A DNA stretch of 64,000 nt from Rubripirellula lacrimiformis (GCF_007741535.1 NZ_CP036525.1:6944001-7008000), one strand, 5' to 3'; positions 21,001 through 24,426 are shown, counted from the first letter of the stretch. The notes: generated by a model not told the origin, from the letters alone. Numbers and translations: made by a program.

Positions 21001-22604
21001 GGCGAAGTGGCATCGCCATCTGCATTCGAATCACCGCCGACCGTGTCGTCTTGCAGTGAAGTAAAAACGATGGGTGCATCGGGCGTGCCTTGGGCCTTCA
21101 GGATCCCCGGGTCGGCGCTAATGAATTGAGCGTTTGCCACTTTGATGATGCTGCCGGGAACGATCGTCAACGTCGCTGGCGTCCCATCCAGTTGGCTGAT
21201 CCGAACGTCACCGGTCAAGTGGACCGGCAGCCCATCAAAGTCCCAAGTTCGGTCGGCGTACAGAGTGCCGCCGGCCAACTGCACATGATTTCCGCCGGCG
21301 TTGTTCACCGCGGTGACGCCATCGTAGGTTGGATCAGAGCTAAAGGCCTGACGAATGGCGAAGGCATCACTGTCAGAGATCACCACGTTTTGAAACGTCG
21401 GATCCCCCGATTCGATATCGATCCCAATGAAATCACTGTTTGAAATTCGAACGTTACGAAGCGATGGACTTGCCTTGATTTCCACCGCACCAAGGCTGTC
21501 GCCATTGTTGGGACCGGAGGTCGAACCGGCATAGCGCACCTCGACGTTGTCCAGTACCGATTCGTCAGACCACAGATAGATCGATTCCCAATTGCCGGGC
21601 ACCGGCGCGCTAGCGTCCCCATCAGCATTCGAATCACCACCAACGGTATCATCATGAAGGGACGTGAACACAATCGGCGCATCGACGGTTCCCTGGGCAT
21701 GCAAGATCCCCGGATTGGCACTGATCAGCTGCGCTTGGGCGACCTTGATCACGCTGCCGGGAACGACCGTCAAAGTCGCTGGCGTGCCGTCCAGGGAGCC
21801 AATGGTAACGTTGTTGGTCAGGTGAACCGGCAGCCCATCGAAGTCCCATGTGCGATCGGTTCGGATTGTACCGCCGGCCAACTGCACGTGATCGCCGCCA
21901 AGGTTGCCCTGGACGCTCACCGAGTCATAAGTTGGGTTGGCCACAAAGGCTTGGCGGATCGCAAACGCGTCGCTGTCGGTGATCCTGACGTTTTGCAAAG
22001 TCGGACTTCCGGATTCAATGTCGATTCCGACAAAGTTGCTGTTCGTGATCAGCACATCGGAAATCTGCGGCGACGCATTGGCACGAACCTCGACAGCCCC
22101 CACGCTGTTGCCATTGTTCGGGCTGGTAGTCGAACCGGCATACCGCACTTCGACGTGGGACAAAGTCGACGTGTCGCTTTCCAGATAAAGTGATTCCCAT
22201 TGGCCCGGCACGGGAACGCCGCTGCCCGAACTGGACAAGCTTTCGCCAACGGTATCATCTTCCAGCGACGTGAAGATGATGGGATTTGCTGCGGTCCCGA
22301 TCGCGTCCACCGTACCGATGCCTTTAAGCCAGCGGCTGGCTCGAAATTTGACGACCGTGCCCGGATCGATGGTCAGATTCACACCATCGGGAATGGTGAC
22401 GTCGCCGGTGACTTCGACGGTGCCCGACCACGTGTCGTCCGCCATCAGCACGCCAGCGACCTCGCGTGCCAACAATTGCCGAACTTCTAGTCGTTCAATC
22501 TGAGAGCGCCGTCGGCGATGCCTGCGTCGGCCAACGGAGGTGGATGCAAGGGATGGCTTCGGAGCGGCGGATCGCCCGCGTCCAAGTTTCCAACTGGGCA
22601 ACAT
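1..22604 (-). CDS. Giant modular surface/secreted protein, C-terminus beyond window (at least 7534 aa)
   Basis: One minus-strand frame stays open from an ATG at 22604 to the left edge; I checked the same codon register at about 18.6, 15.0, 10.5, 6.3, 2.1 kb and at position 3. A TGA lies four codons upstream of the ATG, which fixes the start closely. The N-terminus is basic (RRRHRRR near residue 30) and is followed by RLEVRQLLA at 37-45, matching the LEPR-XLL-type motif found at the start of many planctomycete giants. Modules then follow: beta-helix repeats (55-1250), LamG (about 1380-1515), Big-like modules with a PA14-like insert (1520-2270), 13 CARDB (2280-4055), IPT/Fn3-like (4060-4860), beta-propeller (4950-5190), nine He_PIG/cadherin-like (5395-6300), RHS/YD-like (6480-6735), dockerin-like (6836-6860) and Big_2-like (6955-7120). 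This is probably an extracellular adhesin or matrix protein. Function is inferred from architecture; the stop codon and C-terminal domain are not visible. Confidence 0.93.
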   Translation of the reverse strand, partial: MLPSWKLGRGRSAAPKPSLASTSVGRRRHRRRRSQIERLEVRQLLAREVAGVLMADDTWSGTVEVTGDVTIPDGVNLTIDPGTVVKFRASRWLKGIGTVDAIGTAANPIIFTSLEDDTVGESLSSSGSGVPVPGQWESLYLESDTSTLSHVEVRYAGSTTSPNNGNSVGAVEVRANASPQISDVLITNSNFVGIDIESGSPTLQNVRITDSDAFAIRQAFVANPTYDSVSVQGNLGGDHVQLAGGTIRTDRTWDFDGLPVHLTNNVTIGSLDGTPATLTVVPGSVIKVAQAQLISANPGILHAQGTVDAPIVFTSLHDDTVGGDSNADGDASAPVPGNWESIYLWSDESVLDNVEVRYAGSTSGPNNGDSLGAVEIKASPSLRNVRISNSDFIGIDIESGDPTFQNVVISDSDAFAIRQAFSSDPTYDGVTAVNNAGGNHVQLAGGTLYADRTWDFDGLPVHLTGDVRISQLDGTPATLTIVPGSIIKVANAQFISADPGILKAQGTPDAPIVFTSLQDDTVGGDSNADGDATSPVPGNWESIYLGTDESVLSNIEVRYAGSLAGPNNGNSVAAVKIFASPSLDDVRIVDSNFIGIDIVSGIPRFHDVVIADSDAFAIRQAFAADPIYDGVTAINNAGGNHVLLAGGTLKTDRTWDFDGLPVHLTSNLDIGVTDGVPATLTIVPGSVIKVGAAQYIGADPGILKAQGTVDAPIVFTSLHDDTVGGDSNANGDATQPVPGNWETIYLGSDDSVLSNVEVRYAGSLAGPDNGNSVGAIKIFASPSLGNVRVSDSNFIGIDITAGNSTLQNIVITDSDSIAIRQAFDSDPTYDGVTANNNLGGNHVQLAGGTLRTDRTWDFGGLPVHLTSNLSIGATDDVPATLTIVPGSVIKVGTAQYIDAGPGILKAQGTADAPIMFTSIHDDTVGGDSNANADATSPVPGDWESIYLATDESVLSHVEVRYAGSTSGPNNGDSIGAVVVSASPSLSNVRISHNDFIGIDLQSGSATLQNVVITDSDAFAIRQAFAADPIYDGVTVRGNAGGNHVQLAGGTLKTDRTWDFDGLPVHLVNDVNIDALEGVPATLTIVPGSVIKVATAQYISAGPGILKAQGTADAPIMFTSMHDDTVGGDSNANADATSPVPGNWESIYLGTDESVLSHVEVRYAGSTSGPDNGNRVAAIEMRADALVADTTVASSNNRGVRIASGANVELNRLRVINVDAQGVHVDDGNVTITDSDFIGSPEGILIDSGSSATVTGSSFVGQTSFGADQLGSDRSAANLTGNYWGHPGGPHDASGADGFVNDNPLGTPVGDYVDYGSFLSVPPRPLGPRAIEIKRLDPRPVATHHRYQADRNASDESGTRDGKSVGFVSYGPGRIGGNSFRFDGSNRIDLGAWAPVGEWTIAAWVNPAEVPASGRISIAGITNSFADWAIFIQDGNYVANTYYGIVDSGIAATPDTWTHVAATYRGTKLNLYIDGVLRGSMEIPVPYSPSGAGVSIGGNAYVGATSLTGLIDEISIIEGSVSDAGILSLRDNGSVDLVSPPERLQVTFDSPILSDSVDVDDLSISGPDLVGIESVVAINDRTIQVTLSDALVNAGDYTLAVGPAILGTAGIAMDQDLDGIAGEPGDDVFHGVFNVDRSGPQIVSQSPAGTTSSVLTSITVTFNEPIDPATLTAGAIDLIDEATLAALSTYNPDAILDGWKVRGIDSPGTFANLDHAEALLADDRAAGRRASEIVPTINYGAVGGSFAGDRVLPLDPENQGSYLAWEATANVVIPTAGQWTFAIGSDDGYSLSIGDFYAHHPTGRTFATDLVTFDFAAAGEYPLRLVFFELTGSAGFELSAIEGEVATFDADTFKLIGSEDGLAVTTSPVLPTSPIPILSVEPQDDTNTTFRIHFPPQPIDGDYELRIQPVARDTSGNLHDQNTNGVGGEASDVYVSTITVDRQPLRIVSQDPTGTQVGAWESLLVTFNVPIDQGSFSTGDVRITGPAGLVTPTGIERINDTTYRIHLTRSTADGVYSIIVGPGIADVGGTLMDSDGDAVPGEVADRYESQLTVVGAGPFVSAFTPRGVNPAPLSSVNVKFSEAIDMASFTSADVVITGPDGNVPVTGITFDGTLTYTLSFLPLATSGDYTVAIGPNLTDIAGTLMDQDQDGNAGEAVQDVFTSSFKIDSGGPKVVSYTPDFVTRPYTFIDIVFDEDINLATFTPQDITMTGPNGVVPVSQVVGMDMNKVRVSFGTQTTLGEYTLIIGPDILDPSGNAMNQDGDGIFGEAIEDTFIATVTFEAPDLSFASSVVPAAAKNGDIVAVSWTVQNTGDAAAGHPWTDRVVLSQDRVYGNSDDILLGTVVHDTALSAGANYTATLDAAIPFGIQDDYFVLVRTDSSNKVFEIDDANNTTIAPIKIALADPPADLIVDAITVPITGFIGDTIDVTWRVRNDGTATTIATSWVDRVYLSSDTDLGGDILLGSVTRSSSLGSNASYTMTSSFVVPASVAEGNYFAIVQTDATNRVVEPTAEGNNTTSSTASIAISTAPLPDLIASGVALAAGQTPTSGELVTVNWTIANDGDKAATSDWTDAVYLSSDDAFSNDDVRLGELMTSDDLAIGGSIARSVSVRLPESVSGDYHFVVVTDANNDVNEGAGEATPPAASDAVEISLFPYADLTVTQVTAADVLVGDPVDLTVSWTVKNVGAGVGRVNVWTDRVILSTDDIFGDADDIVLGTYTHTGAVPVGAEYARTEIVQLANRTNGRFTLFVQTDSGDAVYELADDASNVGSPDHFVDVSRTPYSDLVVDSVTTAGDPVSGQPIQISWTVRNNADRGIATTDRDAWTDYVYISSDPSGASGLKLIGSSTRGGALSLGGSYSRTDHFVLPRTTGGLQYVFVRTGGPNEFIYGSNLPTADGGGGNQGRSEAIDVFLVPPPNADLVVTNVSVGGATEFNDGTQVEVTWTIKNEGETTETGWRDKLYLKSTGSSETYQFGKYAVDEPIEAGKSITRTEVVLLPRTSGQFQFFVETDTDDIIFETDNVLNTGFTDSFQINLKPRADLQVTVQSEYSQAITAGTILPVEFRVRNLGTADTPSAGSRWKDRVWLSSSSSSTSGALLLGELNNGSALGFPGSPNGLSTEYVTTASFLIPRAISGTWFVLVETDARGAVDEFPSENNNRAAAAVAIDANPVPPPDLVVTSIQGPGDTFDDSSFTVRYGVSNLGSGPTDPGSWTDQIWLTLGTDGPKPGRGDRLVGTYRHSGVLEIGDSYEAETTVRIPAGLTGQYFLTVYADGYGRVYEASFASNVNPDAPNDLDGSNYGSTPLNVLLTPPADLRVSTVTVPTDTGGNAIPIIGGEKLSLTWTVDNIGTAATDRDSWADAIYVSEDDIFDSSDQLVFALPHSGRLQPGQSYSQEAEFTLPPTARGQHILVRTNVDPRIALTDEDKFLDEVKAVLQRVEAATGKPIGQTKISDLQKFSQAELRAILAGPTNRLEEVYEGPFTDNNVGSTAVSVTDALTDLVVEEVTATPTSQSGEPITVRWTVRNEGDFATAADTDSVRQYVFLSKDEVYDPSRDVYVGSKVHVFDGPVGPGETYTDSLVVSSPPGSSGTWYAHVFTNIGLSRSRNPILNRWSPSAWPGWVDALEDKPWEDGNKDNNFKVSNPIAIEYAEADLTISGLTAVPVDPDSGSLLTVSFTVTNTGTRATRVDDWTDRVFLSVDTSTDAYDIELGKLRHREVLAIGDSYEVSFPVRVPDNIGGDFNLIAFVDATFGSGGYGRPLPYPATTGPTRSRQVADAVLEFDGEGNNQVSVPLDVNFVPAPDLVIDSLTHTASVDVGDDFTFTYVYSNDGGAVPDRQTPYYDRVYLSRDRFLDVSSDHYVREIKRTDPLSASETGSITQTVRVPRGLVGDYYVIVATDVPRSSRPDGEVLESNETNNIIISETPMLIVLPPPSDLQVIDVSTAASGQVGDISSVSWTVQNTGEERARARIADAVYLSADNVWDVGDLLLGRIDPIGIRTLNPGETYSSSLDFEIPATLPGDYRIIVRTDIFDDVFEGENNRNNDLPSADAINVTVPLLRLDIPLADQLAVGVSRLFQLDTSPGQTIRVGLDSTTNVGSHELYAKHEALPKPFDFDAAYQGYLKADQTLVIPETLGGRYFILARAGIRIDLEDETYDPRTRSEYPVEMTASRIPFGITGVTPDAGGDDRYVTVTITGAEFPAQAAVRLVRPTYAEFAPVAVTRVDATKIIAVFDLRDAPHGLYDVQVLHPDGRLAVDPYRFQVESADPLEVNVGVGGPSLVGLGESGAYGVAVQNFSNVDTPYTIIEYAFPNIENTSGLIRGEALEFTTGVRGDAGTISPLFDSISTYDTSGITPELNLDGVLTARAVAFDLPASGVTELGGLVTVYPGLREELEENPNFLQELSPFDLEDLAFDFYVTASATPLTSAQYVDYQLGEAARLRDAILADATAPASLVSIAGDGDAFANLFLSALADVGLLRAEDTPPTATPTSDNVNLFFSALGGLLAGDSGSGIIDTAAADLDEAQKTLGDLVEKLRGYFGHTADVHAGGSVPLFEKYDLGLPNPTSFVTFELRAVQLDELNGEVADDIVFNLDDLGQLIGDSITITGPTGVTEANFVPFETPLPYSVTATYDRGSSEAAREIRIIVPMDDTLDERSFQLGNISLGGRNITLPPGRPNFVGEFDLNVVEGYQLQITAGVDANTRVASYLLRAIDPRDGLPPVDSDVGLLQPGQSITVGFFASVNDTNAAGQTDDPQTGDLIQMTARVIIDGSAPVDSEVSSATLDAIAPTSTFTATPIGGNRYQLDWSAVDDVGGSGVSSYSLLVSNDGGSRFRSVLYRTATTSYVYEAETGQQPTFLVRAIDAAGNVEPVADGVRVPRLLPDINLGSAPAVTVVVAEELPAAQPQATTVADRLFEESALGIPARTSATQPSRFARVIRPLAAERLAVIPGLSGAGIGALAMAVAPDGSVYVSGGSGRNQIYRLTTLSSEPVALATGTLPIYEMVFDAAGQLWASTGGQGLLQLDPVTGAVLDVVGAGISLGIASIPGQNAIYVATTGGISRLDTATRKLTPFSNVRVDSMAVAADGTLYGTAWPSAGDVLRFDFRGRAEVVAQIDGGAESLAFGSAGSLIEGALIVGHQNHGTVSVIDPLSLRQTVIASGGSGRVEGIESLPDGRFLVTQGDQVDVFFTVAAPRVVETIIRENNRAALVFDVALDARDGVSQTSAIRGANYTLVNKVTGQSVSIGAVQYDADSRTSELLFESLAPAEYELTVAPSIESEQGIPIGGNGFTTTFRVFEDVSIGTRVSYANTRVNRADGTLLFDVIVSNTSDFDIAGPINVVFDQLGDSSVVFFGNGGAPAGESGYQVLADGTVLAAGESSLAQTVVIANPNLLDLNFDPRVLATLPPNMLPEFQSQPLLAATANAEYEYAASASDPDGNRLTYVLTDAPAGATVDPNTGKIDWMPSKGADPTTQFELRAYDARGAFERQVWTVDVTGANRAPILAAVEDRLATEGDLIEIPVSAFDPDGDPLFYFADNLPPGAVFDSVGQALRWRPGGDDAGVYENIKLIASDGFVESIVSLEIVIANNNVAPTLAPIADRTINEGDAISFRLFGSDEDGDRLRYVSPNLPPGAFLDPNTGLFEWTPGFDQHGVFDLKFFADDGTSLTQATTTLTVNNINGPVTFPTINEFTIFEGQPLQVRVAAFDPEFPVAPTNPLATSEDFFVDFEGLLPNLTYSHGILPAGATFDAERQIFAWSPSFDATGSTETQRYEIAFTATDDGDGTGTPTSDTVTLAINVRDANFRPEIPAIDNKVVPVGSTLDIPIVATDPDGTTIALGVKIGQATVLPTWATFTDNGDGTGLLSVSPQPGDRDDYLVTVTATEAAGESPLAESVQFILQATSVNEPPKLAPVFDSVALVGQPFTLVLDVSDADQDPLTFTTSTLPAGATFVENDFYGRATFQWTPTAADVGSTSITFNVSDSGNEGAGSVLSDTGSITLTVRDSNTRPALQPIGSQTIAEGQTLTVHAVATDAENDNVHFAAALVVGATTGRLPAGAGFDAASGTLTWTPSSTQAGTYRIRITATDGAGSRSDDVLITVNNTNQPPVLNTLPKLFAREGDQMVFAISGGDADGESLIYSYTGDVINGFQFSPESRTVIWDVDFDSAGDYVLPFEVADPSGGRDTLDVQVQVLATNRAPSIDVPQLRNAQIGESFSLVIPTADLDGDSVTLTATDLPDGATLNVVGGNSVLEWTPQSFQAGTYTVRLIADDGQIQTRRALTLEASLQPVSPDLRIVLTPSFPATPGQTITIEPIADSDVTIGEATLTVDGNTINLDSLGRGTFVADAPGRYEVTATVTDIEGRTTTLTQPIFVRNLADRAAPRIEITEFTPPIVTGTRDMMFDIFDDGLAEYKVELVPQGGGEATLLRQGTTSIVRLVTIDPAKFENGFYTARVTASDFGGLTSVKTFDLEINSAAKSGAVEESSTDLSMSLAGIDLDVTRLYSSLRSHDSQSTFGAAWSWPLIDPQIAVGVEQRDAFAGYADGTRLYLTLPDGQRVGYTFAPTELTNAASGVQTFQPAWTADAVVTWSLESVASAPLRRAGNKYFVVGTGLPYSPTIAEGVAFTLVDPGGKRHQFTQKTPGAFTLHRIAAADGSTSLRVTDSGIIAPDGSRLTIVRDSDGQINELVGPDGQHVVYRYDDSGQMTVAIDAASGDRTFFAYGSEGRLTTIAPTHAVGTLRTYNGDGTVETQSTIEPHIGGTRALIAAPVTGTLTAGETDRYAFTITAGELRTSPTGSLTIGIEVTSPDFTPSTSLITISEPGTYTFPIVGDGPGAYTASLFLAGDVNNDGQVDANDNPTLAAAFGFVANQPPGSVTTADSIIAFAGDPIIVSPANGAIDPESDPFFVRSVQAGSSVLIPLGGGLYRLDGATENISVDYVLDDGLLSSAGDSISIDVLSADPIQVDLVVTSLSLPVGQTGQVQTTFTLADARVLPADFGDPIYVSQNPDVALVTDRGQILAQSPGHAVITATLHGLTAAMVVSVDTNDNREVEFFPTSYLVDLNQTRQFTVRTPGEATEILDITASSSGSTYISNDPTTVSIDAEGLLTPVAAGSTFVTVVNGGRISRVPITVRPPVMGTDSVDANGAAVTNAEGMVLSVPAGALPEGTEVAINAFTGALPVGLPDGFNLSSSFWLDTQGKPADIPLAISVPNTSGLPAGSDEYLFQLMDVLGTDGELTAEWVLLDHMVVGVDGQIRTASAGYEGARMADDRGVFIRPAVEGLMVTASPNLATLSFALGQMAERARTRVTDSHGKTYNVIPGLFGDFLVPVVSNRDYTLQALEYDGTGLVTGSENQSIRVAQGEIANVGLLVTPTPPKPVGIQRPNITSAKVVIGSDGSGTPMLELEGDHFTVSGGQFGIVGARGSSSDDLEVRFIVGGKDVVNFPMPTVVLGGVDAVVNGSEGVLEGRVDGPAKLTIPIPDTVLLGTAKIQLVRKMNLRRGGEVVEREFISGDVVLRGGGISRLGDRYAFAALPSIGEIT
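2028..2105 (-). other. Dockerin-like calcium loop within the giant protein
   Basis: Residues 6836-6860 read LAGDVNNDGQVDANDNPTLA. GDVNNDGQVDANDN matches the first calcium loop of type I dockerins (D-x-N-x-D-G-x-x-D). Only one such loop is seen; a complete dockerin has two. Many planctomycete secreted proteins carry the same segment near a C-terminus, so it need not imply a cellulosome. Confidence 0.6.
2400..3170 (-). other. RHS/YD-repeat-like segment of the giant protein
   Basis: Residues about 6480-6735 start with MSLAGIDLDVTRLYSS and FGAAWSWPL, the usual entry of an RHS or YD-repeat shell, then carry YADGTRLYLTLPDGQRVGYTF and YRYDDSGQM with FFAYGSEGRLTTI. Only one or two YD units are recognisable, far fewer than in a full RHS toxin barrel. 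It may be a remnant or a short structural unit. Confidence 0.6.
3720..6420 (-). repeat. Nine cadherin/He_PIG-like modules in the giant protein
   Basis: Residues about 5395-6300 contain nine modules of 85-115 residues. Each opens with a NxxPxL strand (NRAPILAAV, NVAPTLAPI, NEPPKLAPV, NTRPALQPI, NQPPVLNTL), then DPDGDPL-type acidic loops, a LPxGAxFD strand and a WxPxxxxxG strand. This is the putative-Ig (He_PIG) / dystroglycan-cadherin-like pattern, in which acidic interdomain loops often bind calcium. Confidence 0.78.
7040..7760 (-). other. Beta-propeller (NHL/SMP-30-like) segment of the giant protein
   Basis: Residues about 4950-5190 repeat the pattern of short blades: MAVAPDGSVYVSGG, MVFDAAGQLWASTGG, IYVATTGGISRLD, MAVAADGTLYGTA and IESLPDGRFLVTQGD. 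The repeated DG-x-hydrophobic-hydrophobic turns are typical of NHL or SMP-30-like propellers. The number of blades cannot be fixed by eye (about five to six). Confidence 0.65.
10440..15770 (-). repeat. Array of 13 CARDB modules in the giant protein
   Basis: Thirteen successive modules of about 120-150 residues start with PDL/ADL-type strands (for example PPADLIVDAI, PLPDLIASGV, PYADLTVTQV, PAPDLVIDSL). Each continues with a VSWTVxNxG strand, then WxDxVYLSxD and a late YxVxVxTD strand. That is the CARDB (cell-adhesion-related, bacterial) consensus. Starts lie near 15760, 15390, 15020, 14650, 14270, 13870, 13500, 13095, 12690, 12125, 11670, 11220 and 10830. DNA identity between copies is low, so the array is old compared with the beta-helix repeats. 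Confidence 0.85.
15790..18040 (-). other. Big_5-like modules with DxDxDG loops and a PA14-like insert
   Basis: Residues about 1520-2270 hold five modules, each with a strand such as ITVTFNEPID and an acidic loop: MDQDLDGIAGE, HDQNTNGVGGE, MDSDGDAVPGE, MDQDQDGNAGE and MNQDGDGIFGE. The loops look like calcium-binding DxDxDG sites. Between the first two is a PA14-like segment (residues about 1685-1840) with FAIGSDDGYSLSIGDF and LRLVFFE. PA14 domains commonly bind glycans; that role is inferred here. Confidence 0.7.
18050..18480 (-). other. LamG/concanavalin-like domain in the giant protein
   Basis: Residues about 1380-1518 read as a laminin-G-type jelly roll: an opening WTIAAWVNP strand, a middle TWTHVAATYRG strand, then LNLYIDGVLRGS and a closing GLIDEISII strand. 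These are the usual landmarks of Laminin_G_3 domains in bacterial secreted proteins, where the fold often binds carbohydrate. Binding here is inferred. Confidence 0.8.
18850..22440 (-). repeat. Six tandem ~603-bp repeats encoding beta-helix units of the giant protein
   Basis: The phrase TWDFDGLPVHL recurs at about 21845, 21240, 20637, 20033 and 19430, a spacing of 602-606 nt (201-202 residues). A divergent first unit starts near 22440 and begins TWSGTVEVTGDV; the last unit ends near 18850. Each unit also carries VEVRYAGS, DDTVGGDSNA and GIDI. The copies are strongly alike at DNA level, unlike the rest of the gene. The short alternating hydrophobic steps with N-rich turns resemble right-handed parallel beta-helix (pectate-lyase-like) repeats. 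Confidence 0.88.
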
Positions 22605-22882
22605 CGATGTGGCTCATGACATAGGTGCATTCTGAATTGACATCTGCCACCCCAGACTGCCCCCCCGACCTGGAATCGCACGCCCCATGTTGAGGGGAAG
22701 GGGGGCCATATGCAACGAACGATTGGCAAATCTTTCGTAAATATCGGCACAACCCGCACCAGTGAACGCTAGGCCACCTGCCAGTAGAGAGGGGATCTGC
22801 GATCAGACAATCGGTCGATCCGATCGTTTCCGGCCCATCTGGCTTTGACTGGCTGGCATCCCGCACTGTGGGTCCCGCTGGT
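22605..22882 (-). promoter_or_regulatory. Upstream region of the giant gene
   Basis: These 278 nt separate the end of folK from the ATG of the giant gene. No convincing coding frame is seen. No clear -35/-10 pair and no Shine-Dalgarno sequence precede the ATG, which is common in planctomycetes. A promoter here is inferred from the gap only. Confidence 0.3.
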
Positions 22883-23884
22883 TCAGATCAGCTCGGTCCA
22901 CCAAGCCCCATCGCTGGTCACCGGTTGGATCGGGCACTGCATCGACGCCAGCGCCGAAACGAGTTCAGAAACCGCCCAATCCATGTCGTCCACTTCCAAG
23001 CGGTATTCGGGCCAAGCCCAGCCCGACGGCCACATCTGGTGCGGCGCTGGCCACGCGGTATCGGGCGTGGATCGCTGGATCCGCGTCACCAAACGCGGGA
23101 CCGCCGGATCAAGAACCCGGCCAGACACCCGGCCAGCGTTCGGATCAGCGTCAAGGTCGCCACCCACAGGCGTGCCGGGCAGCGCCGGGCCGATGCGAGG
23201 CAGCACCGGCACAAAGCTAGAAATCCATGGCACCGTCCTATCGGATCCCAGATCGATACCGGCATCGGGATCGGTAAAGACCGTGACGCCATGTTCGTCC
23301 GCCACACGCATGCACAGTTGGCGGCGGATCAGATCCTGGCCACCGACCAGGGCCAATGACGCTGCGGATTGCCCGAGATGATCCGACAATTGCTGGATCG
23401 TCCACCCGAACCGCGGGTCCCGATAGTGTGGGGCGACGTCACAAGCCGGTTGCAACACAAATTGCCTCGCGGTGTAGCGTGGATGTGGCACAACCAACCC
23501 TGTGCCTCCGCCGATCAATTCACCGTGCAGCACCACGTCCAGATCGATCGACCGGGCTCCCCACCGCTGCCGTCGTTGGCGGCCCAGCTGGTTTTCGGTT
23601 TCCTGCAAAAACGCCAACACCTGCCGCGCGGTCGCGTCGGTATCGAACGCCGCCACAGCGTTTAGAAACGGATCCTGGCCCTCGGGTCCACCGATCGGCG
23701 GCGTTTCAAACAGCCGGCTAGCGGCGAAATTCACCGTCAGCGGGCTGTCGGCCAAAATCCTAGCGGCCTCTGCGATGCTGTGACCGCGGTCGCCTAGATT
23801 GCTTCCGAAACTGATCAAACACTGAGACTTGCTTGGATCCCCCGATTCGGCGGACCAAGACGCAGGCGACGTAGGAAATGTCAC
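22883..23884 (-). CDS. folK: 2-amino-4-hydroxy-6-hydroxymethyldihydropteridine pyrophosphokinase with C-terminal extension
   Basis: HPPK transfers pyrophosphate from ATP to 6-hydroxymethyl-7,8-dihydropterin in folate synthesis. The N-terminal half has the family landmarks: ISFGSNLGDR at 25-33, FETPPIGGPEGQDPFLNAV at 59-77 and the signature RWGARSIDLDVVL at 107-119, with the two magnesium-binding aspartates of IDLD. I chose the GTG at 23884 because it overlaps the TGA of the upstream arsR-type gene as GTGA, which points to translational coupling; a longer frame to 24094 would run through that gene. HPPKs are usually about 160 residues, but this protein has 333: residues ~165-333 form an extension of unknown function, rich in Pro and Trp. 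The core assignment is firm; the role of the extension is open. Confidence 0.9.
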   Translation of the reverse strand: MTFPTSPASWSAESGDPSKSQCLISFGSNLGDRGHSIAEAARILADSPLTVNFAASRLFETPPIGGPEGQDPFLNAVAAFDTDATARQVLAFLQETENQLGRQRRQRWGARSIDLDVVLHGELIGGGTGLVVPHPRYTARQFVLQPACDVAPHYRDPRFGWTIQQLSDHLGQSAASLALVGGQDLIRRQLCMRVADEHGVTVFTDPDAGIDLGSDRTVPWISSFVPVLPRIGPALPGTPVGGDLDADPNAGRVSGRVLDPAVPRLVTRIQRSTPDTAWPAPHQMWPSGWAWPEYRLEVDDMDWAVSELVSALASMQCPIQPVTSDGAWWTELI

Positions 23885-24276
23885 GCCGGCAGCTCGGTGG
23901 AAGGCGGAATCGGCGGAGCGACCAAACGCAGGGTCAACACATTCGCATAGGCGGCGCAAACATCGCGGCGACAGGACAAAATCGCCATTTGCCCGTCGCG
24001 ACGTGAATGGATCAAACCGGCCGCGACCAGTTCCTTCAAGTGGTGCGAGATCGTTGCCTGAGTCACCGGAAACTCGGCCACCAACGCCTTGCAAGGAATC
24101 TCTGTCCGTGCGGCAATGCAGTCCAAGATGGCAAATCGCTGAGGATCAGCCAGTGCTTTGGCGATCCGCTGACGCTGGTCATCGCTAAGATCCTCCGCAA
24201 CGACGATCGCGTCGGCAGCAATTCCGTTTTTCGGGGCAGGCTGGAAGCCGCCGGGTGGGTCACACGGGTCGGTCAT
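23881..24276 (-). CDS. ArsR-family winged-helix regulator
   Basis: This 131-residue protein has the ArsR/SmtB winged-helix layout: ALADPQRFAILDCIA as helix 1-2, CKALVAEFPVTQATISHHLKEL as the recognition helix region at about 64-85, and AGLIHSRRDGQMAILS as the wing. Such proteins repress by dimeric DNA binding. I see no metal-sensor CxC or HxH motif in the helix 3 position; a CRRDVCA pair follows the wing, so a thiol sensor is possible but speculative. It is the first gene of a two-gene unit with folK (4-nt overlap) and is divergent from the CPBP protease gene, with 150 nt between the starts that could hold its operator. Confidence 0.88.
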   Translation of the reverse strand: MTDPCDPPGGFQPAPKNGIAADAIVVAEDLSDDQRQRIAKALADPQRFAILDCIAARTEIPCKALVAEFPVTQATISHHLKELVAAGLIHSRRDGQMAILSCRRDVCAAYANVLTLRLVAPPIPPSTELPA

Positions 24277-24380
24277 GCCACCAATTTAGCTGCCCGTCGA
24301 CCGTTTGGTTAGCCGGTTTCGCCCAGGGTCTACATTCAGACCACCAAGTGCCACAATGGTGGCCCCGCCATCGGCCGTCT

Positions 24381-24390
24381 CCCCCCCCCC
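24381..24390. repeat. Homopolymer tract of ten C
   Basis: Ten consecutive C residues lie in the divergent gap, ending 36 nt before the start codon of the CPBP protease gene. A run of this length is prone to slipped-strand change, and its position in a 5' region could alter expression. It could also be a sequencing artefact. Confidence 0.6.
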
Positions 24391-24426
24391 AATCTCAACT
24401 TCAAAAAATCAGGCAAAGCCACCCGC

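Noticed and set aside
18850-22440. CRISPR array
   Set aside because: The repeats are about 603 bp, in one coding frame and contiguous; there are no spacers.
23885-24094. Longer N-terminus for folK starting at 24094
   Set aside because: It would overlap most of the ArsR-type gene and its residues do not match HPPK; the GTG at 23884 fits the family start and the GTGA overlap.
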